Shown here piece after piece: positions 45,379 through 55,606 of a DNA stretch of 64,000 bases. How positions within the stretch are numbered: the first letter of the stretch is position 1; every line of letters begins with the position of its first letter. The position numbers and the translations under genes are program-made. This DNA is from Ctena decussata (taxonomy: Eukaryota > Mollusca > Bivalvia > Lucinida > Lucinidae), in assembly GCA_963989385.1 (NCBI GenBank), contig OZ022500.1, forward strand, positions 23,388,460 through 23,452,459. Reading direction: 5' to 3'. A model generated the notes under the pieces. That model had not been told where the DNA came from, ran no database searches, and saw nothing but the letters and a program-made list of their open reading frames with translations.

Positions 45379-46256
45379 GTCCCCCGCCTTTTCGAAGAAA
45401 AGTGGAGGGACATAGTTTGCGGCATTCCGTCCTTCCGTCCGTCCTTCCGTCCCCCTTAAGTAGTAGGTACCTTGTGTGCGCAACTCCTCCTACAGTTTTA
45501 TGCCGATTCTTTCGAAACTTTACAGCTGTTTTTGTTATGGTATGAAGATATGCATGTGGTGTGGATATAATCCTCACATTATTTTTATTACTTTTTTTTC
45601 GCAATTTGAACGTAGCCATTTTTCATACTTTTTTACTATCAAAGTGAATAGATAGTGGGTACCTTGTGTGTGCAACTCCTCCTACAGTTTTATGCCGATT
45701 CCTTTGAAACTTCATAGGTGTTTTGATCATGGTCTGAAAATATGCATGTGATTTGGATATAACTCTCACATTATTTATTGTCACTTTTTCTACAAGTTGA
45801 ACTTAGTCTTTTAGGCGTTTTTACTATCATAGTGACTAGATAGTGGGAACCGTGTGTGCGCAACTCCTCCTACAGTTTTATGCCGATTCCTTTGAAACTT
45901 CACAGGCATTTTGGTCATGGTCTGAAAATATGCATGTGGTGTGGGTATAATCCTCACATTATTTTTTATTACTTTTTTCGCAATTTGAACTTAGCCATTT
46001 TTCATACTTTTTACTATCAAAGTGAATAGATAGTGGGTACCTTGTGTGTGCAACTCCTCCTACAGTTTTATGCCGATTCCTTTGAAACTTCACAAGTGTT
46101 TTGATCATGGTCTGAAGATATGCATGTGGTTAGGATATAATCCTCACATTATTTTTTTTATTACTTTTTTCACATTTTAACTTAGCCGCTTTTCCAGCTC
46201 AAACACACACTGTATATACATGTACAGTGGAGACCTAGATTCCAAGGCGGGGGACA
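45379..46256. mobile_element. TIR-bounded carrier of a ~190-bp tandem array
   Basis: The 11-bp ends TGTCCCCCGCC (45379-45389) and GGCGGGGGACA (46246-46256) are perfect inverted repeats. Next to the left end is GTCCGTCCTTCCGTCC. Inside are four units starting with GTACCTTGTGTGCGCAACTC-like sequence near 45467, 45659, 45848 and 46037. The design matches 1802-3068. It encodes nothing. Confidence 0.75.
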
Positions 46257-46475
46257 TAAATTCGTCGAATTTGCTTGTTGTGGCTGTTATTGGAATATTT
46301 ATTTTCTTGAAAAAAATGTTTTAGGTCGAAATTTTCAGGTTATCACAAATTTGCTTTGCCTTCAAATAGCACCACCATCCCTCTAGGAGAAGAGTTTACT
46401 ATCGATACCTGAACAAACTTTTTTAAAACGAGTGAAATATAATCTGGTTTAAGTGTCCTAGAAGGTTTATATATA
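46257..46475. other. unassigned sequence
   Basis: AT-rich spacer. The part just before 46476 may be a diverged extension of the segmental duplication. Confidence 0.35.
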
Positions 46476-46477
46476 TA

Positions 46478-47121
46478 TGTTCGGTACAATTCTAGAATTG
46501 CGCAAGGGATTTGGTGGTTCATCGAACATAAATGTGTCTGCACAAAGTGGGAGTCTTTAGGACAAAGTGAGAATCGAGTACTCATTTGATACGAGCAAGA
46601 GGGATTGATTTTAAAATGATGAATCTGTATTCTCGACAAATAACGGCCTCATACTTAGATTATTTTTCGGGTGTGGCAATACAGAATGACAATCTCGTAT
46701 AATCAACTCTTTCCATAGTTGAGCAGTTGATTTGAAACTTTGTACACATGCTGCAGAAATAGATAGATGTGCATGTGCCTTATTAGTGTGACAAAATTAT
46801 GGCCTTTTGAAACTTAGAAATTTGTAGGCAATGGCTAATTCTAAGAGACATACTGGCAGCTGTTTTTAATGCCTGAGGCTCATTTATTTTATTATGTCAG
46901 AATTATAATCAAACAAATAAATGCAAACATATACATGTATTTGTTAAACGCACTAAGATTTTAATTATTTTCACTTTGTTCCGATTCTCACTTTACGTAG
47001 AGACGATTTCAGAATTGTTTTGTGCAAGGTAAGAATTCCCACTTTGCGCAATCAAAGTGAGAAACCCTACTTCGCGCAGGACAATTCTGGAATTGTACCG
47101 ATTCTTACTTTGCGCAGAACA
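46478..47121. mobile_element. 644-bp TIR element with TA duplication, inserted in segmental copy 2
   Basis: Ends are TGTTCGGTACAATTCTAG and, inverted, TGTTCTGCGCAAAGTAAG, then CGGTACAATTCCAG. TA lies at 46476-46477 and 47122-47123. Subrepeats of a GCGCAAAGTGAGAAT type occur near both ends. It splits sequence that is continuous in segmental copy 1 near 38243. Confidence 0.65.
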
Positions 47122-47127
47122 TATACA

Positions 47128-48700
47128 CAGGAGAAAGAAGAGAATATTGAAATTAGAAAACGATATCTGATCTCGTGCGTTACCAAATCATTGGGAAGGG
47201 GTCAAGCTTTATTTTGGGTTACGTTTTCCTTATACCCATTAATGACACTTGAAACGCATTGTAAGAGATTTAAAATATTCCAAGTAATATCACCAGTAGC
47301 GGAAGTATATTTTTTGCATGTTTAGTTCGCTTTTAGACGAACTGTCTCTTTAGTACACTTGACATGATTAACTTGCAAGTAAAGTTAATGCATGACACAT
47401 AAACTACTATCGAGACACGCAATCAGATACAAGATCGTACGGAAGAAATTGGATAAGTGTGTCTGAAATAAATAATATCAGACAGAATTATTCCGTATTA
47501 TATTTTTGCTTCGTCGTCATTTTTACAGATTAACTAACTCGTTAAATAGAAAGCAATGATGTTTTACGAACCTCCAGAATGGCCAAACCCAGACGACTGA
47601 CAATCGGTTTGAAGAAATAACATTATTTTTTTTCTAAGAAATATAACGAAATCAGTAGAAACGTGTACCTTAAATTGTTATAATTTTGTTCTTGACACTT
47701 CTTTTGCACGTGCTCAAACGGAAATAACGACAAGTGACCACGTGTATTATAAAGTAAAATATTGTTTTTGGCCATTCTGGATTTCTTCTACAGAGATACT
47801 GTATGTATACTGTGTATACTGTTTCGTCTGGAGTTATTTCCGGATTCATATTCATCGAAAACACATGTATATTTTCACTAAGATTTTAAGCAGATATTGT
47901 GGCAATATGGCCAGAGGGACTACGATTGGTGTTTCTTTGTTGGCACCTTTACTCTAAAGGATATGTCAAATCATTAGGCTTCGTTCAGGCCAAATTCCTT
48001 ATGCTGCAGTAATTACGGACCCACGAATATTTTACTGCTAGTTCCGGACTTTAAGGGCATACAGTTAACTTTTTGTATGTAAATTTGACGATTTCACAAT
48101 TTTATAAGTCAGGATTTCTTTGACAGCTTTCATTTTCGAAATGGTCTCAAATGAGTTGTGTTGAAATTTCTATTAATTTGTCTGACAATATACAGAGAGT
48201 GTCCGCAGTGTATCATTTGAATTTAGACTTCGTCAAAACTTGTCAATGGTAAAGAATATGGTATAGAGAATATAAGTATAGATGGCTGAAGGATGTGCGA
48301 TTTTACGTCCTTTTCAACTGTATTTTAGTCACATCAAGATTATGGGAGATTGGTGGGAGGATGGTAATAAAAAAGGCTGTTCGCCATGAAACCCCGTTTA
48401 CGGTTGATAAGATTCCCGCCTCTAACGGAATTCGAATCCGGGCTGCTTGATTAGCAGGCCAGCGCCTTACTCACTGAGCTATCGGGTCTCACAAATCTGA
48501 GTAAATTCTGTGTTTTCTACGAGAAAAAGTACATGCCATTGACACTCTGTCATTGGTAATTAGTAATACAGTTTTGCACGACAGCTTAAATTGTAAACAA
48601 TTAATAGACACGGTTCCAGATAGGTATTACTCATGTCCTGAATTGACATAATTACCCACTGAGGAAGTCTTTTAGAGGCAGTATGTACTCTAAACCATTT
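47128..48700 (+). repeat. segmental duplication, copy 2
   Basis: Collinear with 38248-40630, minus about 0.9 kb. Both copies include a family B SINE, the GACACGGTTCCAGATAGGTA block and the start of an M1 MITE in the same order, so all three were present before the duplication. Confidence 0.88.
48305..48495 (-). mobile_element. SINE family B (in segmental copy 2)
   Basis: Counterpart of 40235-40425. The head is GACCCGATAGCTCAGTGAGT with a GGATTCGAATTCC B box. Its differences from copy 1 are scattered substitutions. Confidence 0.85.
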
Positions 48701-48756
48701 GAGCTGCGACAGGAGAAAACCAACAAAGTGGTCATGCGCCCAGCGCAGACTCGGAT
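48701..48756. mobile_element. M1 MITE remnant, copy 9, cut by a later insertion
   Basis: Only the left end is left (GAGCTGCGACAGGAGAAAAC to CAGCGCAGACTCGGATGAGG). The other segmental copy keeps both ends. Confidence 0.8.
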
Positions 48757-49015
48757 GAGGTTAGGGTGACTCGGTTATGGTACAGAAAGTCGCCGGAAGG
48801 TGTGAGTTTGTGGCTCACCGTCGCCATCCGACGACTGGAAAACTCTGTCAACCCAGCAGTAAATGGGTACCTTTTTTCGAATCAGAGAAGGATAATGCAG
48901 CGAAAGGACAGAGATGGGCTCCGCCTTTTATCAGCTGTGCCCAAGATACAGTGGGTCTCTAATCCCCACTGCCCCTACGGCTATTAGGCTATGGGAAACC
49001 TTTACCTTTCTTACC
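48757..49015 (+). mobile_element. SINE-like or LINE-end repeat, unclassified
   Basis: CTCTGTCAACCCAGCAGTAA, ATGGGTACC and CCCCTACGGCTATTAGGCTA, then ATGGGAAACCTTTACC, form a GC-richer block that I associate with a widespread molluscan retroposon. It truncates the M1 MITE. It has two overlapping ORFs but no credible protein. Confidence 0.45.
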
Positions 49016-49851
49016 AGTTGAGAAGAATGGCAAAAATGAAAATGACAGAGTTGCTTTTCTTAAAAGTGTATCAGTTCATCACACTTGTGATTTGGTCCAT
49101 ATTCCACCTTCTTCAGCCTCTTTTCTGTTCTATAACAGTCGGTTTACAATCTGCTATTTTTTTCAAAGACATCCTCCGTTTTCTAAGCATAGGCTACTTT
49201 AAGTATTACCTTTTAAACTGGCATTTGCAGGCACATATAGCAGTTTATCGATGCCAAATCTTTAGTTACATCAACAAAAATTCAATAATTGAAAGCTTCC
49301 AGATTCTTAAGACAAGTGCCGACGTTTTAACAAGATTTTGTTTTTCAATTACAGTGTTTGAACAATAATGTTTAGATCAGAATGATCGATCGTGGGCGAA
49401 CGTTTACAAATGTTACAATTTAAGAGAGTAATTTAGTCTGTTACACATCCTGGTTCCGTGACAAGACAAACTTGTCTGTCTGCTACGATTCATCCTATTT
49501 ACAATTGTGTCGCAAAATGTACATTGATTGATTGATGAATTGAAGACTGGAACAGTGCACCAGATACGAATGGGTAGCGGATTTTTAGGGATAATTTTCC
49601 ATAATTCTGCATCAAAATATTTTGTGACTCCCGTTTGAACCAACTTGCCGAGACGGTTTAATGAGGGGTCATAACTTATGTTCACATTCCACCTTATCTA
49701 CAGCTCTGTATAATGCCCCAGTTTAACGGCCTTGCAACAGTATATGTGTTGTTAGGTAATGTCTAAAACTTATATAACTTGCGTTGCTTGCATAACTTGT
49801 TTTCACTGTCTTTTCTGTCAGTTCGTTCCAAGACTCTTCAGTCTTTGACTT
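49016..49851. other. unassigned sequence
   Basis: A 125-codon + strand ORF runs from 48991 to 49368. It is hydrophobic and Phe/Leu/Ile-rich, as expected from AT-rich noncoding DNA, and begins inside the repeat, so it is not called. Confidence 0.35.
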
Positions 49852-50043
49852 AGATGGATGGATGGATGGCTTGCGACTTTACGTCCTTTTCATTCATATC
49901 AGGAAGATGAGAGGGGGATAATGAAAAGCTGTATGCAATGGAACCCCGTTTACCGTTGAAACGGATTACGCCTGCAGTGGGAATCGAACTGGGACCGTTA
50001 GATCAGCATACTAGCGCTTAACCCACTGATCTTCAAGGATTCC
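49852..50043 (-). mobile_element. SINE family B with 10-bp target duplication
   Basis: On the minus strand it runs from GAAGATCAGTGGGTTAAGCG (A box degraded) and CAGTTCGATTCCC (B box) to a (CATC)n tail. TCTTTGACTT is duplicated at 49842-49851 and 50044-50053. Confidence 0.88.
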
Positions 50044-50119
50044 TCTTTGACTTTGACAACAGTCCTATAACTTAACATCCGCAGCCGTTTGAAAGTATTT
50101 TGAATCTGCAGCGTCTGAT

Positions 50120-50303
50120 ATTGGTATTTTGGTCAAAAGACAACTACATCATGTCAGCTATCTTGCAACGCGCACGTGAACAAAGATGTTGTTCTACGGA
50201 TGTTTTCAGGTCTGCAGTTGATAAAAGTGAAACTCTCCTTAATATATACGAGGAGCATTTCAGAAAAGGTGTAAATGAGTCTGCCACTCCTGTGCTAAAT
50301 TGA
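50120..50303 (+). CDS. possible coding fragment, unrecognised (low confidence)
   Basis: After an acceptor-like TTTTGAATCTGCAG (ends about 50111) an open frame runs to TGA at 50301-50303. It includes SKDNYIMSAILQRAREQRC and SAVDKSETLLNIYEEHFRKG, with a charged, helical, protein-like composition. I recognise no domain. It lies about 60 bp from a SINE, and no other exon is seen. It may be a decayed host or mobile-element exon. Confidence 0.25.
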
Positions 50304-51232
50304 AATGCATAATAAGTTATTTTAACTTCGGTTTTGAGGTCAATTTAAGTAAAAGTGACTGTTTGATGACAGACAGAAAACAAACAATGAATAAAAAATA
50401 ATTCGTCCTGCTTGTTTTCTGTAATGTAAATAATTATCTTTCACGGCTCCGTATGCTATTTAGTCTGTTGCCTGCCTGATTTTTACGACATCTTTCCCCA
50501 TCCACCCACATGTTTCAGTGTCAGTATGTCATATAGGATAACAAGACTTCCAAGTCTTTATGTATGAGTTTTGCATGTAAAATGTCCTTCTAACTTTTGT
50601 CATTAGACAAAGTTAAATATATTCAGCCTCTGTCTTTTTATTAGAAAATAATTTCATTTTATTGTTTTATATTTTACATGAATTGCTGCTACTTTGAAAC
50701 TTCCGGCATAGAGTTTGCACATGTATCATTCAGTTTCATCAGTCATATGATGCCAGTTGTACCAAAACATATTGACCTTAACATTTCACTTATAAAATGC
50801 TTTCCATTTGTTGAAATTGGATGTGAATAAGTCGAAAACCGCAATTATTGATATAATGCATTGATAACAATTTTGCATTCATAACGTATAACTTTTTTTT
50901 TTACATTTAAAGGACAGTCTTCTTCAAAATATATCTATGTCTCATTGAGCAAATAGCGAAAGTACTCAAGAGATTTTCAATAAAAATGTACATTTTCCAG
51001 TATCCACGCCCTTAGCAGTCATGCATTAGTGATTTAATTTTTTTTTCTAACGCATACCATTCTGAAGCACTTGAATTGACCTTTCCAATGATATATAAAA
51101 CCACTGCTAAATATCAACCAATATGATACCCTGAGATCATTTACATGAACAGGTCCTAAATTAGATATTTTACTAAGAGGACTAAGTGACTGAAGGAAAT
51201 CATTCCACTTGCTCCTTTCTGTAGCGGTAAAG
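50304..51232. other. unassigned AT-rich sequence
   Basis: No feature could be supported. Confidence 0.4.
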
Positions 51233-51234
51233 TA

Positions 51235-51992
51235 TGGTGGCTGGTTTGTGCCATTTCGTCTTTTCGTCTTGTCGCCGCGAAAAGACGCCAGGCGAAAAGA
51301 CGAAAAGACGCCATGCGAAAAGACGAAAAGACGAAAAAACGCCATGCGAAAAGACGAAAAGACGAAACCCGCCACGCGAAAAGACGAAATTTCAGCGCGA
51401 AAAGACGAAAAAACGCCATGCGAAAAGACGCCATTTGAAACTCTTATTTTGTCGTCTTTTCGCGTGGCGTCTTTTCGTCTTTTCGTTATTTCGTCTTTTC
51501 GTGTGGCGTTATTTCGTCTTTTCGTCTTTTCGCATGGCGTTATTTCGTCTTTTCGCCGCGAAAAGACGCCACGCGAAAAGACGAAAAGACGAAATAACGC
51601 CACGCGAAAAGACGAAATAACGCCACGCGAAAAGACGAAATAACGCCACGCGAAAAGACGAAAAGACGAAACCCGCCACGCGAAAAGACGAAATAACGCC
51701 ATGCGAAAAGACGAAAAGACGCCAGGCGAAAAGACGAAAAGACGCCACGCGAAAAGACGACAAATTAACAGTTTCAAATGGCGTCTTTTCGCATGGCGTT
51801 TTTTCGTCTTTTCGCGCTGAAATTTCGTCTTTTTGCGTGGCGGGTTTCGTCTTTTCGCATGGCGTTATTTCGTCTTTTCGCCTGGCGTTTTTTCGTCTTT
51901 TCGCATGGCGTTTTTTCGTCTTTTCGTCTTTTCGCGTGGCGTCTTTTCGCGGCGAAAAGACGAAAAGACGAAATGGCACAAACCAGCCACCA
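51235..51992. mobile_element. 758-bp fold-back element of GAAAAGACG / CGTCTTTTC repeats
   Basis: The ends are TGGTGGCTGGTTTGTGCCAT and its exact complement, followed inward by TTTCGTCTTTTCGTC. TA flanks it at 51233-51234 and 51993-51994. The interior is almost wholly GAAAAGACG words joined by CGCCACG or CGCCATG linkers. It switches strand about five times, near 51285, 51445, 51555, 51775 and 51950. CATTTGAAACTCTTATTTTG near 51431 and CAAATTAACAGTTTCAAATG near 51761 are inner inverted partners. ORFs of 247, 177, 144 and 128 codons come from the stop-poor repeat in several frames and are not genes. Confidence 0.9.
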
Positions 51993-51994
51993 TA

Positions 51995-53826
51995 GTAAAG
52001 AGAAGAGAAAATACAGACTGTTTCAATTATATACAAAATCACGAATCAAGGGCGGTAACCAAGTTGTCTAGTCATAAAATGTCCCTCAGGAAAATTGACT
52101 TATGGCAGTGAGCGAATGTATTCATAAGCACTTGAACTTGCTTCGTTTGGTCCATATCTGTTTTGGTGACTATTTACTATTTAAGAATGGTCATCATGGT
52201 GAACAAACAATGTGATATAAACAATGTCATTATGTTGATATACGTATATACTTTTATTGCAAAGGAAGTGTTTCTTTTTTATTTTGAGAACTCTCAGCAT
52301 GGCCTCTAAAGTACGAGTACTTCATATTTGAACTAAATTATTTCATTTATTTAATCCATGTCCCATGTACGTTTAAATCAGAATGACAAACTTGTAACGG
52401 CCATAGATATTTCGCTTTGCCATGGACTTTCTGACGCCTTATAAATCTACTATTTCACTCCTGTCTGAATATTATAAAATGAAGCTTGTGCATATTGTTA
52501 TTCAAATTTTAACAATGCTGTTCTTCTCATAGATGTAAGCCATATTTGTGCCCAATTTGGCTTTGAAGTAAAAGAACACAAAACTTTTGAAAGTGGCCAA
52601 ACCAAATTTTCGGTTTGGGCAGCTTTCATAGGTTTTGTACGAAATCCGCAAGTTTATCGTTTTGGAACTAACAACTTTACATACACATGAGTCGAATAGC
52701 ATTGTTAAATTTTGAACATCCAGTTGCAGAAATTTGACAAACGTGCACGTGACTAAAGTTATTTTAACTACTTCCTGTAAATGCCACGATTGCCGGCTAC
52801 AGGATTATACATAATCATTTGCAAGAACATAAATTAAACAGCATGCCGTGCCATCTGATCTTAGTCTATACAGTTTTCAAATGCAAGTCAATTAGAATTA
52901 AGCTATCTATGCTTTAACGGGTTAAATCAAGTCATTAAAACGCTTCAGCGGGCTTAATTTTATGTTTGATTTGCATAATGTTCTGAAGTAATGTTCTTTT
53001 TGTTGCAGAACTCGTTTAGTGTGAAAAGAAGCGGAAAAACTTGTTGAAAGTCAGATAGATTTATTTTGAAATGGAATCTTTAATTGCTAAAAGATAGAGA
53101 GAAAAAAATCGTTGCCTTCAGCATTTAGTCAGCCCCATGTGCAGGTTAAAGATCCCTACTATAGCTACATGGCTATATGTAGGCTTTCATCCTGCAATAC
53201 CAGAGTGTACACATAATACTCTGAAAAGATGGTGTAGCAGTATATATAGAGAGAAAGAAAGTAAGAAAGAAAGAAACGAAAACACGAACAACTATACATA
53301 TACCCACTTGTTGATTCTTCCTTGCCACTAACGCAAATGCATATGTAGAGAAGTTTAAGCTCTCTGCGTACAGGTCCATGTTTTTTCTGTCATTTTTGCA
53401 AGCGGGAGAGGCAATGTTTGTAACATCCTGCTTGAAACCTTGGACGACATATCTTTTCAACCCACAAAAGGGAAATACTTCCAGAGCCCATGTTCTAAAG
53501 CATCCCTTAAACTTAAGGATGACCTTAAAGTTAAGATCGAAAATTCACATATCAAAAAGGTTACAATTTATTTGATTTTCCCTTTACCCAAAGGACATTA
53601 TCCACAGGAAAACGCAAATGCAGCGGTTGTCAACGTGTTAAAATATATGTTTCTCTGGAGTGAATTATTCGACCTTAAAGTTAGGGTGGTCATTAAATTT
53701 AAGAATGATGGTGAACCTGGACCCAGGAATGCAAACTGGAAGTAATAATATTTGTCTCGAAGTCGCATTGTGAGAAACCTGCCATTAGTGGTATATGTAC
53801 AGCACCATGTGTTCTGCCATTTCCAA

Positions 53827-53829
<3 letters not shown>
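51995..53829. other. unassigned sequence
   Basis: ORFs of 60-101 codons occur, the longest at 53440-53745, but none has a recognised motif. There is no clear repeat structure. Confidence 0.35.

Positions 53830-53884
<55 letters not shown>
53830..53884 (+). repeat. (AC)n microsatellite
   Basis: About 27 uninterrupted AC repeats. A short M3-like GAGTTGACCCCACTGTC fragment follows at 53906. The Cys-Val ORFs on the minus strand are artefacts. Confidence 0.97.
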
Positions 53885-53888
<4 letters not shown>

Positions 53889-55427
53889 AATGCCTTGCTT
53901 TAAGAGTTGACCCCACTGTCAAGTCAGACAAAACTGAAAATGTTTGAAAGTGTGCTGATTCACCTAAAGCCAAATGCCCATGCTCTGCTTAGATCAGCCT
54001 GTTCATGACCGTTATCTGGTCAGCGCATCCGAGGTCTGGCCTGCAGACTGTAGTTAGACATTGTACAGATTATTAAGTCAGGTATGGGTGTATGCTGTTA
54101 GTATTATGCCAAAAAGACCGGTGTCGTCTTTCGATGTAGGGCATGCGCCATCGTCATGATGCGCCATCGTCATGTCATAGGTTTGATTGCGATATAACTT
54201 TGACAATACTCCGAAATGATCATCATTTGTCTGAAAATTCCGTAAAAGTTCTAAAAATTGGGACATCTCAGATAACTACCGTAATTATCCTAAAATAGAG
54301 CAGTGTTGTTTTACAATGAATGTAGCAATGCGTGCAAAGGATGCAGATGGAATGGCAAGCAGTGAAGGCCCTGATCAGACAGCTCTTAAGGAGCAGTCTG
54401 ATCCGAGTCTGCACTGCTTGCTCAGGCATATTTGTCCAATGCTTAGCATATTTTACGGTACAAAACTTTGGTTCTTATATCACCGATTCACATAATGGAC
54501 TGCTTTAACCGGACAAAACCACTCTTTGTTTCCATTTCAACAGCATTAAGTTTCTTTTTTATCACTCTAAAGCTTATCTGAAAATTTAATAGTGTCTGCG
54601 TTGCGTAATTTTGCTTCAAAATCTCTTTAGCTTACGGAGGCAAATTAATTTTGTGGAAACAAGGGAATAGTACGCTGTGAAATTTCAGAGATCATTGTAT
54701 ATAGAGATGCATGAAAATGTCTTTGACACAAGTAAGGTGTATTTTTAAATTCATTTCACAAGTAAACAGAGCTGGTTTTCAGACGCAGTATGTTTCACAG
54801 TAATATATATGAGCACGAACCATTCGGCATACTTAAAAGATCAAGAATAAATTTTAAGCAGCACTGTTAAGAGTACAAGATCTTGAGAAATAGTCTACGC
54901 GATGATGAAAATGGTTGGAAAAGCCAAACAAATATCAAAAACATTTGCCGACTTTGTTCTTTAAAAATGTTTCCTGTTTGAAAGACACGCGATAACAATA
55001 TGAAAGAACATCACATAATGCTTTTAATATTATAGATTGATTTTGTTTGTATCTTTAAAATCACATACCCCCCCCCCAAACCCCCTCATCAAAACTTTCT
55101 TTTAAATATAATCTGTAATGCTGAGGTTTCACTAAGTCATCAGCTTATATAGCAGCAGTTTCATTGAGGTTTCTTTCTTTTTATGTGAATCGCTTATGAT
55201 TTCAACTTTTTCTCCTTTGATTTGCCTTCACTTTTAAATCAGATACAGGGATTCGTTGCATCTAGAAACTTTTGAAACTTATTCACTCAAATGTGAAACA
55301 CGAAATTTCAACCGTTCTGTTATGAAACCTATAGTTTTCGTTTGTGTTAACATTTGTCTGTGTGGCTTTAACGAAAGTAACCCTAAAGCTAAACAAAACA
55401 AATCAACTAATTCATCATTGAATTTAT

Positions 55428-55432
<5 letters not shown>
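53885..55432. other. unassigned; weak palindromic MITE debris
   Basis: TGATCAGACAGCTCTTAAGG with AGCAGTCTGATCCGAGTC near 54373 and CTTAGATCAGCCTG near 53990 recall family M1. A C-run lies at 55069-55077. No gene is seen. Confidence 0.4.

Positions 55433-55480
<48 letters not shown>
55433..55480 (+). repeat. (CT)n microsatellite
   Basis: 24 uninterrupted CT repeats, followed by ATGTGTGTGT. Confidence 0.97.
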
Positions 55481-55482
<2 letters not shown>

Positions 55483-55504
55483 GTGTGTGTTTGTCTCCCT
55501 CTTA

Positions 55505-55606
55505 GCTTTACTACAGCTACAACTGCTACTACCACTCCTACTACTACTACTTCTGCAACAACTGCTACTTCTATTACTAATACTTCTTCTACTACTACTA
55601 CTTCGG
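55505..55606 (+). repeat. imperfect (CTA)n / (CTT)n trinucleotide tract
   Basis: TACTACTACTACTTCTGC-type runs of about 100 bp. The 118-codon ORF spanning 55256-55612 translates these repeats and is not a gene. Confidence 0.85.

Noticed and set aside
48991..49368. 125-codon hydrophobic ORF as a membrane protein
   Set aside because: It begins within a retroposon-like block and has the Phe/Leu/Ile bias expected of AT-rich noncoding DNA.
51034..51777. 247-codon minus-strand ORF as a gene
   Set aside because: Most of the frame lies within the GAAAAGACG element and translates the simple repeat. Equivalent ORFs exist in other frames and on the other strand.
53598..53973. Cys-Val-rich minus-strand ORFs
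   Set aside because: Translation of the (AC)n microsatellite.
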